From the NCBI GenBank assembly GCA_023415055.1, contig JAEZLZ010000046.1, forward strand, positions 1 to 23,415: a stretch of 23,415 nucleotides of DNA. The letters are read 5' to 3'. This document shows, piece after piece, positions 8,450 through 15,691 of the stretch. The translations under genes and the position numbers were made by a program. The stretch's first letter is position 1. Each line of letters opens with the position of its first letter. Below the pieces are notes generated by a model. That model saw nothing but the letters and a program-made list of their open reading frames with translations, was not told where the DNA came from and did not search any database. The DNA comes from Bacillota bacterium. Its GTDB lineage: Bacteria; Bacillota; Clostridia; Lachnospirales; Lachnospiraceae.

Positions 8450-8653
8450 TCAATGAATGCCCATTGCAATCAATATAGTAGAGAGATCTCGAGCTTCTGA
8501 GTTAATAAACGCTGAAGTCATCCCGGTAAGAAGGTCTGCCTTTTCAACGTAAATACTCGTCAGGTTCTGCGCTCCCTTTACACTTCCAACCATCAAAGCT
8601 ATGGTAAATGTCAATTCAAACAGATATATTAATGTCTTCGCCCACTCTGCATC
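8450..8653 (-). pseudogene. Unrecognised 67-codon frame fused to the broken end of parB
   Basis: A minus-strand frame is open from just after a TAA at 8654-8656 to the TGA at 8450-8452. It has a hydrophobic start (LFELTFTIALMVG) followed by a protein-like stretch (YVEKADLLTGMTSAFI...) and ends ILIAMGIH. It has no start codon with a ribosome site and overlaps the last part of the ParB fragment in another frame. It looks like the C-terminal remnant of a different gene joined to parB by a deletion. I cannot name the family, and chance openness over 204 bases is possible. Confidence 0.3.
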
Positions 8654-8828
8654 TTATATGAACCGGTGTAAGCACACCACTTGTCTTAATACTTTCCACC
8701 AATTCATCCATCTTATCGTCATCCACTACTTTGAAAGGAGGGTTTTCAAAGGGATAGATTGCTTTTACATCAATATCTATCGTACCCTCTGTCTCTTGCA
8801 CACGCATAAGCTCATTAAAACTTGTCAT
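8616..8828 (-). pseudogene. Truncated ParB N-terminal fragment
   Basis: Seventy codons encode the beginning of a ParB/Spo0J-type partition protein: IDVKAIYPFENPPFKVVDDD followed by MDELVESIKTSGVLTPVHIR, the segment that precedes the CTP-binding GHRR box in this family. At about residue 60 the similarity stops and the frame ends, so the GHRR box, the helix-turn-helix and the C-terminal domain are missing. It lies 22 bases downstream of the parA remnant in normal parA-parB order. Such parAB pairs are common on the integrative elements of Lachnospiraceae. It should not be functional. Confidence 0.75.
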
Positions 8829-8850
8829 TGTAATTTTCTATCCCGGTCTC

Positions 8851-8994
8851 TTAGCACTCATGATCAATTACCTCCTTAATCAACGCGTTATAGGCAAATG
8901 CCGCTTTTCCTTTAGGATCATATACATAAATGCTGCTTCCCTAGGCACTGATTTCCGCAGCTATAACCGACATTGGAATTTCTACTTCAAATAC
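8851..8994 (-). pseudogene. C-terminal remnant of ParA with an in-frame stop
   Basis: The minus-strand frame reads VFEVEIPMSVIAAEISA, then TAG at 8941-8943, then GSSIYVYDPKGKAAFAYNAL ending in EVIDHEC. This matches the last part of ParA/Soj ATPases, where an IP.S..AAE segment is followed by YDP.G..A.AY..L. The Walker motifs and about 200 N-terminal residues are missing. Upstream the frame gives way almost at once to the end of the DUF6462-type gene, which marks a deletion junction near 8995-9030. AAGGAGG at 8871-8878 lies within the remnant, near its end. Confidence 0.65.
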
Positions 8995-9029
8995 ATTTAC
9001 ACTAGGTGAATAAGCCTCATTCACCAGAA

Positions 9030-9467
9030 TTAATCAATCTTCTCGATATTTACAAGTACGATTCCTTTTACTTTCCTGATTGCACCCGCATCCTTAGCAA
9101 GTTTTTGAAAGCTGTGCAGTCCCATGGAATAAAGCTCTGCACCCTCGGCATATCTAACATATTTCTTCTTTTTTTCCTTTACTAATTCCTCTAAATTCTC
9201 TACTACCTTACGTGTTCTTGCCATACTCTTTTCCTCTCTTTCTGATTTCTCAACACAGTGCTCATCAATGTAATTGTCGAGCAAATCAATATCTACCATT
9301 GCTGTTTTTCGCAGAGGCCAGGTTGCTTTTGCATCCTTGGCCAGATTTACAAAGGTCCAATACGGAAGGCCGTACATCCTTGCGCCTTTCTCATAAGTAA
9401 GGTACCTGTGCTTTTTTCCCTCCAGATATTTGTCCAGATCTGGAACCCTTTCCTGTTTTTCTGTCAT
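9030..9467 (-). CDS. Double-domain DUF6462-type mobile-element protein
   Basis: The 145-residue product contains two copies of one small domain. Copy one runs from DLDKYLEGKKHRYLTYEKGA to about IDEHC; copy two runs from NLEELVKEKKKKYVRYAEGA to the end. They share the pattern K..Y..Y..GA.(L/M)Y......F..LAKDA.A......(M/V)V.I. Proteins of this kind are usually about 70-80 residues, single-domain and carried on conjugative elements; the function is unknown, although the fold may be a DNA-binding excisionase-like one. I choose the ATG at 9465-9467, 5 bases after AAGGTGG. A second ATG at 9222-9224 has its own GAGAGG 8 bases upstream and begins copy two, so this may be two genes fused or still made separately. 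The stop at EKID looks early, and the adjacent DNA is decayed. Confidence 0.6.
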   Translation of the reverse strand: MTEKQERVPDLDKYLEGKKHRYLTYEKGARMYGLPYWTFVNLAKDAKATWPLRKTAMVDIDLLDNYIDEHCVEKSEREEKSMARTRKVVENLEELVKEKKKKYVRYAEGAELYSMGLHSFQKLAKDAGAIRKVKGIVLVNIEKID

Positions 9468-9644
9468 ATACACCACCTTGATTTTACGAGATGTATCTCA
9501 ACTTGCGAGCTCTACCATTCGCAGACACTTACGTGTCTTGCTCATGTCGCGCTTTCGTGCTATACAACCAGTTCGTAATCTGACCGGTTGTGAACAAACT
9601 CTCATCAGCTTTTATCCCATCTGTACATCGCTAGCAGAACACGC

Positions 9645-9689
9645 AAAAAAAGCACCTACATCTAGTTTTCAACTAAACGTAAGTGCCTT
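9645..9689 (-). terminator. Rho-independent terminator
   Basis: On the minus strand GGCACTTAC pairs with GTAGGTGC around a loop of about 18 bases (9652-9689) and is followed by seven T residues (9645-9651). It would end transcription coming from the right, and lies upstream of the DUF6462-type gene. It probably belonged to the element whose remains surround it. Confidence 0.6.
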
Positions 9690-10272
9690 ATAGGGTCTTT
9701 ATTGAACCGGCTGCCCCTTGTCTGATACACTTTGATACAGCCATAGAGGCTATCTGATTTACTTATTTGAATCCATACAAACTCATTGACATCCTATATT
9801 GTCCAATAGTATTGTTGTAATTTTATGTCTTCATTGGACTAATTTGGACCGCTATGGATTTCCATAACTCTCCGTAAGTCCATACACTACTTAATACTCT
9901 TCATCGTCGGGAACTTTACGCAGAAATCCTCGATATTCCCCCATCAGGCTCCTTGGAGCTTAGAAATCTTTATTTTTGACGATTTTTACTATACCGTCTT
10001 TATCCGTCAAGCACCGGGTCCTTGTAGTCCTCTTTGTATCACCCGGTAAATTTGGTGTAGTTTGATACACCTTCATGGATTCTACGAGCTGTCCTAAAAA
10101 GTGTAGACAGATCGTTACTATTTCATTATAAGTTCTTCATTGGTGAATTGCAATTACTTTTTCTGGTTCTAACACTATTATGTGGTTCCCGAACACCGAT
10201 TTCCAGTTTAAAACTGGGTTAATGTCCGATTAAAGGTATCCTTGCCTCGCCCTAATTTCTTCTTTGGCATTT
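9690..10272. other. Non-coding stretch with scraps of decayed frames
   Basis: No gene is supportable here. On the minus strand a few short frames look like remnants: 9891-9944 (MGEYRGFLRKVPDDEEY then stop), a lysine-rich scrap ending KDGIVKIVKNKDF before it, and one ending AAGSIKTL at about 9690. Small inverted repeats occur at 10055-10072 (GGTGTA/TACACC), 10089-10110 (CTGTC/GACAG ends) and 10203-10217 (CCAGTT/AACTGG). The last lies about 55 bases past the end of the cobalamin operon but lacks a T-run, so I do not call it a terminator. Confidence 0.5.
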
Positions 10273-10476
10273 TCAACAACTTTTTCTTTCTTGTCTAAAC
10301 TTTTCCAGACAATCTCTACAGACACAAGCTTTCATCCTTTTCTCTATAGGTACCCTGCTTAATAACTCTTCCGGAAAATGCTCCTTATCACACCAGCATC
10401 CCTTTCCGGTATTGTGTTGGCAATTATTGGGTTTTCCGCATAGCGGACATATATCCTGATTCACAGATTCATTCAT
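10273..10476 (-). CDS. Small cysteine-rich CWC protein
   Basis: This 67-residue protein has nine cysteines in paired motifs (CPLCGKPNNCQ, GKGCWCDKEHFP, KACVCRDCLEKF). The CWC triplet and the layout match the cysteine-rich CWC family (Pfam PF14375), whose biochemical role is unknown; a zinc or other metal site is likely. The ATG is 8 bases after GGGAG. It is the last gene of the cobalamin operon, 27 bases after cobO, which suggests co-transcription and perhaps a metal- or cobalt-related role. That link is inference from position only. Confidence 0.8.
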   Translation of the reverse strand: MNESVNQDICPLCGKPNNCQHNTGKGCWCDKEHFPEELLSRVPIEKRMKACVCRDCLEKFRQERKSC

Positions 10477-10503
10477 TATTTAATCTCCCTCAGATTCAAT
10501 CAA

Positions 10504-11028
10504 CTATTTTTCAACTCCTACTCTGGCAGGAATTCCCTTGTCATATGGATGCTTAACTTTTACCATTTCTGATACATAATCTGCCAGCTCCAATAATTCT
10601 TTCGCCGGATTTCTTCCTGTCATAATCACTTCTAATTGGTCGGGCTTGTTTCTTAAAAACTCCAGAAAATATTCTCGATCGATCAAATTATAGTTATATG
10701 CACCTATGACTTCATCCAAGACAAGCATTTGAATGTCTTGATTCGTTGCCATATCGATTATCTTCCGAAGGTATTTGCAGTATACCTCTTTCGCTTTCTC
10801 TTTCGTTTCATCATTCATTTTTGAGTAGAAGCCAAAAAATTCATCACACAAAACTAGTTGAATGGCGTCTATCTTATTTAAAATATTGAGTTCACTGGAT
10901 TTGTTGTCTTTGAGGAATTGTGAGAATATTACTTTTCCACCACAACCGGCATATCGTATACTAAGACCTACTGCTGCAGTCGTTTTACCTTTTCCATCTC
11001 CTGTATAAATATGAATCAAATTTTTCAT
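10504..11028 (-). CDS. cobO: ATP:corrinoid adenosyltransferase
   Basis: This cytoplasmic enzyme transfers the 5'-deoxyadenosyl group from ATP to the cobalt of reduced corrinoids (CobO/BtuR/CobP family). The 174 residues begin with the family P-loop, IYTGDGKGKTTAA, at 7-19, and carry QMLVLDEVIGAYNYNLI near 100-116 and VIMTGRNPAKELLELADYVSEM near 135. It is slightly shorter than the enterobacterial BtuR (about 196) because it lacks the N-terminal extension. The start follows GGAGG by 6 bases. A multi-hairpin element separates it from cbiP, so its expression may be set independently of the genes before it. Confidence 0.93.
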   Translation of the reverse strand: MKNLIHIYTGDGKGKTTAAVGLSIRYAGCGGKVIFSQFLKDNKSSELNILNKIDAIQLVLCDEFFGFYSKMNDETKEKAKEVYCKYLRKIIDMATNQDIQMLVLDEVIGAYNYNLIDREYFLEFLRNKPDQLEVIMTGRNPAKELLELADYVSEMVKVKHPYDKGIPARVGVEK

Positions 11029-11033
11029 AATTC

Positions 11034-11147
11034 ACCTCCATGATGCCGCTTCATGGCATCTCAAATAACCTGGAAAAAGCTCATAATGAATTTCCAATGG
11101 AATTCATTATGGGGTTCTTCCTGTGTGAAGGTGCCTTTCCTTCACAC
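11034..11147 (-). repeat. Multi-hairpin intergenic element A (before cobO)
   Basis: In minus-strand order this gap holds three hairpins. The first is a 9-bp stem at 11123-11131/11139-11147. The second is an 11-bp stem at 11082-11092/11101-11111, enclosed by GGAAAAA/TTCTTCC at 11072-11078/11115-11121. The third is a 6-bp stem at 11042-11047/11055-11060, directly before the cobO ribosome site. The linkers GGAAGAACC, TTCCAGGTTAT and CATGGAGGT match element B before cbiA. The arm sequences do not match B but still pair. Confidence 0.65.
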
Positions 11148-11179
11148 TTACTCCATTCTATACATACACTGTAATACTC

Positions 11180-12703
11180 TTAATCTGTTTCATCATTAGA
11201 TGAATCATTTAATATTTCATATATTTTTGACATATCCAGATGTTTTCTTAAAGTATCAGCCAAATGATCATATTGAGTTTCTTTATATCGTGCATAATCC
11301 ATAATCGTAACTTTCCCCATATCAATATTCTTTTCTTTTGCAAGACAGTGAATTAATCGTTCTGCTGTGTTGTTCTTATCGAAGATACCATGGATATAGG
11401 TTCCATATACATTATTGCAATATGCTCCATCCGGTTTTGCTTCACCATCGATTTGATTAGTAATGGATGTCATTGAAACAAGTTCCTCATGTAATGACGA
11501 AATTCCCAAATGTATTTCATAACCTTCTATTTCTTCACCGGAAAGGTCCTTCAAAATTCCATCAATTTGTCCAAAACTTCCTACTACTCTTGTCCTGATT
11601 TTCTCCTCCTGAAATACGGTATCCATTGGAAGCAATTCCATTCCTTTAATCGTTCCACCCTCTTCGGCTCCTATTGAATCCGTAATACTATACCCAAGCA
11701 TCTGGTAGCCGCCACAAATTCCAAATATAACCTTGTTCGAAGCCGCTGCTTTTTTTATAGCCGTTTCTAATCCGTTCTGTCTAAGCCAAAGCATATCTTT
11801 CATCGTGTTTTTCGTGCCTGGAATAATAATCATGTCCGGATTCTTTAATTCCGATAACGAGGCAACATATCGAAGTGATACTCCATCCATATTCTCCAGT
11901 ATATTAAAATCTGTGAAATTTGAGATTTTCGGCAAACGAATCACTGCTATGTCAATTAAACCAATTTCTTTTTTGACGTTAAAACGTTCCGTAAGGCTAT
12001 CTTCGTCCTCGATATCTAAGTGCATATAGGGAGTCACTCCTACAACCGGTACTTTTGCCTTTTCTTCCAACATAACGACTCCCGGATCCAGAATGGTTTT
12101 ATCTCCTCGAAACTTATTTATGATCAAGCCTTTTACGAGATCTTTTTCGTCCTCTTCTAAAAGCTGCATCGTTCCAAGCAGTTGAGCAAATACTCCTCCT
12201 CTGTCAATATCCCCCACCAGAAGAACCGGTGCTTTAGCCATTTTAGCCATTCCCATATTTACAATATCATCTGATTTTAAATTAATCTCCGCTGGGCTTC
12301 CGGCTCCTTCTATTACAATGATATCATACATCTCCTCCAATTTGCGATATGCCTTCATGATATCCGGGATTAACTGTTTTTTATATTTAAAATAATCCCT
12401 GGCGCTCATGTTCTCAAGGACTTCTCCATTCACAATCACCTGAGATCCGGTATCTGTCGTCGGTTTTAATAAAATAGGATTCATAAGTACGGAGGGCTTA
12501 ATACCAGCTGCCTCTGCCTGCATTACCTGGGCCCTTCCCATCTCAAGTCCCTCCTCCGTAATATATGAGTTCAAAGCCATATTCTGGGATTTAAAGGGAG
12601 CAACCTTGTATCCATCCTGTGCAAAGATACGGCATAGACCTGCCGTAATCAGACTCTTCCCTACATTGGACATCGTCCCTTGTATCATAATTGATTTTGC
12701 CAT
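11180..12703 (-). CDS. cbiP: Cobyric acid synthase
   Basis: This enzyme amidates four carboxyl groups (b, d, e, g) of adenosylcobyrinate a,c-diamide, using glutamine and ATP. The 507 residues, a typical length, contain an N-terminal synthetase domain with the P-loop-like GTMSNVGKS (9-17), APFKSQNMALNSY (35-47) and IEGAGSPAEINL (131-142), then a class I glutamine amidotransferase domain with the nucleophile Cys330 in FGICGGYQ and His438 in GTYIHGIFD. The start overlaps the end of cobD by 19 bases, so translation is coupled. In this pathway it acts between CbiA and CbiB. The symbol cobQ is used in other organisms. Confidence 0.96.
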   Translation of the reverse strand: MAKSIMIQGTMSNVGKSLITAGLCRIFAQDGYKVAPFKSQNMALNSYITEEGLEMGRAQVMQAEAAGIKPSVLMNPILLKPTTDTGSQVIVNGEVLENMSARDYFKYKKQLIPDIMKAYRKLEEMYDIIVIEGAGSPAEINLKSDDIVNMGMAKMAKAPVLLVGDIDRGGVFAQLLGTMQLLEEDEKDLVKGLIINKFRGDKTILDPGVVMLEEKAKVPVVGVTPYMHLDIEDEDSLTERFNVKKEIGLIDIAVIRLPKISNFTDFNILENMDGVSLRYVASLSELKNPDMIIIPGTKNTMKDMLWLRQNGLETAIKKAAASNKVIFGICGGYQMLGYSITDSIGAEEGGTIKGMELLPMDTVFQEEKIRTRVVGSFGQIDGILKDLSGEEIEGYEIHLGISSLHEELVSMTSITNQIDGEAKPDGAYCNNVYGTYIHGIFDKNNTAERLIHCLAKEKNIDMGKVTIMDYARYKETQYDHLADTLRKHLDMSKIYEILNDSSNDETD

Positions 12704-13761
12704 AAGTTATCTACCTCTCTTAATGCTTTTATCAATTGTTCATTATCCTCATGCCGTTTAATTGCAATTCGATAATAACCTTCCTTAAGTCCCTGGTAAT
12801 TACTGCAATCTCGTATCAATATGCCTTTTTCGAGGCACATAGCATATAAACCCGGATATGCATGAAAGAATAGATAGTTTGCCCTGGAACCATATACCCT
12901 GTAATTTAGTTTCTGTAGCTCCTCTATCAGATAATCCTTTTCTCTTTTGATTAATTCCAAGGAGTCTGTCACATATTTCTCTTCTTCCAAAGCTGCAATC
13001 CCTGCCATTTGTGCAGGTATTGATACATTCCATGGTTGAGATACTTTCTTCATACTCTTCAGTAGTTCCATATTGCCACAAACTCCATATCCAAGCCTCA
13101 GACCCGGCATCGCATATAGCTTTGTGAATGCCTTAAGGATAAATAAATGCTTTGCATTTTCACATTGATCCATGACGGAATAATCTTTTCTATGCTCAAC
13201 AAAATCCATGAAGCATTCATCAACAACCAGCCAGATGCCATCGGTTTCACATTTATGTATTATTCTGTGCATCAAATCCTTATCGATTAGATTACCTGTC
13301 GGATTATTTGGGTTACACAGAAAGATGATATCTGTATCTTCCTTAATTCGGTCTATGAAATCCTCTTGTAATATGAAGTGCAGTTCCTCCCTCATAGGAA
13401 TGTATTCTATTTCACATTCAATAATCTTTAGAGCCTGTTCATACTCATAAAAAGCCGGTACCGGCATTAAGGCCTTATTCGGTTTCAGAGCCAATACAAT
13501 AGAATAAATCAGATCTGCCGCTCCATTTCCACAGATAATCTGCTCCGCAGGAATGCCTATGGCTTTTGAAATTGCTTTCCTCAAATCAGAGCATTCCGTA
13601 TCCGGATATCTGTCAGAAAGCATCACTCCTTCACAGGCTGCACGAATAACACCCTCGGGTATTCCTGCCAAATTGATATTGGTTGAAAAATCATTTTTAT
13701 TCTCATTTAAATATATGTCACCACCATGTTTGTACATATAATCTCCAATCTTACATAACAT
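12685..13761 (-). CDS. cobD: L-threonine-O-3-phosphate decarboxylase
   Basis: This PLP enzyme makes (R)-1-amino-2-propanol phosphate, the linker CbiB attaches to the corrin ring. It belongs to the class I/II aminotransferase fold: GGDIY near 13, NPNNPTG at 150-156, the PLP-contacting aspartate in VVDECFMDF (Asp181), the Schiff-base lysine in LKAFTKLYAMPG (Lys214) and Arg222 in LRLGYG. Length is 358. The first ATG (13761) follows AGGG by 5 bases; a second in-frame ATG at 13735-13737, with GGAG 5 bases before it, would begin MYKHGGDIY and is about as likely. It sits 10 bases after cbiB and overlaps cbiP. Histidinol-phosphate aminotransferase is the nearest alternative, but the operon and GGDIY favour CobD. 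Confidence 0.92.
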   Translation of the reverse strand: MLCKIGDYMYKHGGDIYLNENKNDFSTNINLAGIPEGVIRAACEGVMLSDRYPDTECSDLRKAISKAIGIPAEQIICGNGAADLIYSIVLALKPNKALMPVPAFYEYEQALKIIECEIEYIPMREELHFILQEDFIDRIKEDTDIIFLCNPNNPTGNLIDKDLMHRIIHKCETDGIWLVVDECFMDFVEHRKDYSVMDQCENAKHLFILKAFTKLYAMPGLRLGYGVCGNMELLKSMKKVSQPWNVSIPAQMAGIAALEEEKYVTDSLELIKREKDYLIEELQKLNYRVYGSRANYLFFHAYPGLYAMCLEKGILIRDCSNYQGLKEGYYRIAIKRHEDNEQLIKALREVDNLWQNQL

Positions 13762-13771
13762 ACCTACCCTA

Positions 13772-14749
13772 TTATATATAACCGATGCTATACAGCATCA
13801 GAAGCTTGATGCCTCCACATAGTAGCATTCCGAGAACTGCTGTCAAATAAAGCAGTTCATTGGCTTTCTTAATATCATTTATTTCTACCGGCCTAATATC
13901 ATCGCCAATGGTTTTTTTATGATATAAGGTTCCAAAGTAATATGCATCTCCAGCGAGCTGCACTTCCAAAGCTCCCGCTGTAACTGCTTCTGTATGCGCT
14001 GAATTTGGGCTTGCATGATTGTATCTGTCCCGATGATAGATTCTCCACGCATTACGCGGATGATATCTTTTGATTGACGCCGCCATTATCATAAGATAAG
14101 CCGATAGTCTTGCCGGAAGGTAATTGAGCAGATCATCTGTTTTCGCTGCAACTCTGCCAAAATAAATATACTTATCATTCTTGTAACCAACCATAGAGTC
14201 CATGGTATTTACTGCTTTATAGAGGAATCCCAAAACCGGTCCGCCAATTGCCATATAGAATATGGGTGCAATGCTTCCATCCGAGGTATTCTCAGCAACG
14301 GTCTCTACGGCTGCCTTGATGATTCCTTCCTGGTTAAGCTTGTTGGTATCTCTTCCTACGATCATGGATACGGCATTTCTCCCGCCTTCCATATCTCCTT
14401 TGATAAGAGCATCATGTACTTTCATACTTTCCACCTTAAGAGCTTTTGTGGCTATTAGCTGACCGCACATAATACTTTCCAGCAGAACTCCGGCAAATAT
14501 ATTCCACCGGAATATAAGCACCAGGAGGGTTACCGGAATAGCTACCGATACTGCAATTACCGTAACTACTAAAAAGCTTCCTGCAATAAGCTCACCCTTC
14601 TTCGTCTTAGGAAATAGTTTACGCAGTAGTTTCTCCATTGCCATAATCAAGCTTCCAATTCCCCGGACCGGATGCCATAACCAATGTGGATCCCCAATCA
14701 TCAGATCCAGAAGAAACCCGAAGAAAAGAGCAATTAATGAATATAGCAT
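13772..14749 (-). CDS. cbiB: Adenosylcobinamide-phosphate synthase
   Basis: This membrane protein joins aminopropanol phosphate to cobyric acid, giving adenosylcobinamide phosphate. The 325 residues start with a hydrophobic segment and the family signature FLLDLMIGDPHWLWHPVRGIG (about 11-31). Further markers are ETVAENTSDGSIAPIFY near 150, the region around GFLYKAVNTMDSMVGYKN and NAWRIYHRDRYNHASPNSAHTEA near 233-255. Several transmembrane segments are evident. It overlaps the phosphatase gene before it by 16 bases and lies 10 bases before cobD. Confidence 0.95.
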   Translation of the reverse strand: MLYSLIALFFGFLLDLMIGDPHWLWHPVRGIGSLIMAMEKLLRKLFPKTKKGELIAGSFLVVTVIAVSVAIPVTLLVLIFRWNIFAGVLLESIMCGQLIATKALKVESMKVHDALIKGDMEGGRNAVSMIVGRDTNKLNQEGIIKAAVETVAENTSDGSIAPIFYMAIGGPVLGFLYKAVNTMDSMVGYKNDKYIYFGRVAAKTDDLLNYLPARLSAYLMIMAASIKRYHPRNAWRIYHRDRYNHASPNSAHTEAVTAGALEVQLAGDAYYFGTLYHKKTIGDDIRPVEINDIKKANELLYLTAVLGMLLCGGIKLLMLYSIGYI

Positions 14750-15312
14750 ATGTTAACTATTCTCCCTTCCTTTTCGTCGTAATCTGCACTGTATCCCATT
14801 CCGTTTTCCGTCTGCCAGTGATAGTAATCCTCTTTTGGATAAGAAAATTGATCCAGGATGCTCATAATTGTTCCGCCATGAATCACAAGAGCTATCGTCT
14901 GATATCCAGCTTTATGGCTAATTTCAACTACCTTTTGGAACTCATGTATACAGCGTTTTTTAAAATTCTCAGGATTTTCTCCCATCGGAAAGGGAAGGGT
15001 TCCATTACTGTCTATCCAAAGCTGGTAGCTTTCATTGTTTAATAATTCTTTATAATTCTTATTTTCAAATTCTCCAAAATCACACTCTTTAAAATCTTCA
15101 CAAATGGTCGGGATGATATCCGGATAAATCAGCTTTGCAGTTTCCCTGCATCGGATCAGTGGGCTCACAAATGCAGCCTCTACCCGGGGATAAGTGACGT
15201 TTTTTAATATGCTTATACCTTCTGTACATAATGGTTCGTCCGTAATCCCGATATATTTTTTCTGCAAATTACCCGCGGTTGCAAAATGACGGAGCATAAT
15301 AATTTTAAGCAT
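14734..15312 (-). CDS. cobC: Alpha-ribazole phosphatase-like histidine phosphatase
   Basis: This histidine-phosphatase-family protein probably removes phosphate from alpha-ribazole phosphate or adenosylcobalamin phosphate. It has 192 residues, with the catalytic histidine in LRHFATAGN (His9), ISPLIRCRETA-like segment FVSPLIRCRETAKLIYP at 48-64, the acidic KECDFGEFE (75-83) and the second histidine in LVIHGGT (His145). YIGITDEPL after the RH motif is typical of clostridial CobC proteins. The usual RHG is RHF here. The start overlaps the short CobU-like gene by 8 bases and has only a weak ribosome site, so it is likely translated by coupling. It also overlaps cbiB by 16 bases. Placement in the operon is the main reason to prefer CobC over a general phosphoglycerate-mutase-like enzyme. 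Confidence 0.85.
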   Translation of the reverse strand: MLKIIMLRHFATAGNLQKKYIGITDEPLCTEGISILKNVTYPRVEAAFVSPLIRCRETAKLIYPDIIPTICEDFKECDFGEFENKNYKELLNNESYQLWIDSNGTLPFPMGENPENFKKRCIHEFQKVVEISHKAGYQTIALVIHGGTIMSILDQFSYPKEDYYHWQTENGMGYSADYDEKEGRIVNICYIH

Positions 15313-15691
15313 GCTTAATCACCGTTCCAATTCCACAGATCACTCGATGAACTTCTTCTGCTTCTTTGGCAATTCTGCAGCAGATTCTTCCTGTAAGTTC
15401 TCGATACATACGATCATAAGCATCCATAGGCACGATACCGCAGCCTAATTCGTCCACAATAATCACGATACCCGGATTATGATCAATTATTTGATCCACC
15501 ATAGTGTTCACATCTTGTTCTTCCTTTATCATTCGGTCTATCCACGAGTGAAAATGATTAGCCATTGGTTTTTCAAATAATTCCTGCATACTACATCCCA
15601 TACCATCAGCAACCTCCTTCTCATTCCTACCGGTTAGTGCCAAAGCATACTCTAACTTCCCTTGATATGCACCTCCGCTGATCAGCTGCAT
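15305..15691 (-). CDS. Short divergent CobU-like protein
   Basis: This is a 128-residue relative of the CobU kinase/guanylyltransferase. It keeps a P-loop-like start, LISGGAYQGKLEYAL (residues 3-17), and the C-terminal CobU segment IVIIVDELGCGIVPMDAYDR...GRICCRIAKEAEEVHRVICGIG. It lacks the roughly 50 residues that carry the guanylylated histidine motif in full-length CobU. A complete cobU lies at 16527-17060, so this is a paralogue, not a replacement. It may have only one of the two activities, bind nucleotide as a regulator, or act with CobS next to it. It starts 7-8 bases after AGGAGG and overlaps cobS by 10 and the phosphatase gene by 8 bases. Confidence 0.8.
   Translation of the reverse strand: MQLISGGAYQGKLEYALALTGRNEKEVADGMGCSMQELFEKPMANHFHSWIDRMIKEEQDVNTMVDQIIDHNPGIVIIVDELGCGIVPMDAYDRMYRELTGRICCRIAKEAEEVHRVICGIGTVIKHA

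Noticed and set aside
9258..9693. Plus-strand frames opposite the DUF6462-type gene
   Set aside because: They overlap a better-supported minus-strand gene and its terminator, have no good start signals, and are rich in Cys/His/Ser runs typical of antisense reading.
9729..10072. TTTGATACA occurring twice, about 330 bases apart, as a possible attachment-site pair
   Set aside because: The shared core is only 9 bases in an A/T-rich region and no integrase lies between, so chance is sufficient.
10089..10110. A 22-base stretch with CTGTC/GACAG ends that resembles an insertion-sequence terminus
   Set aside because: No transposase remnant, target duplication or second matching end was found nearby.
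10203..10217. CCAGTT/AACTGG hairpin as terminator of the cobalamin operon
   Set aside because: The stem is short, A/T-rich and has no following T-run.
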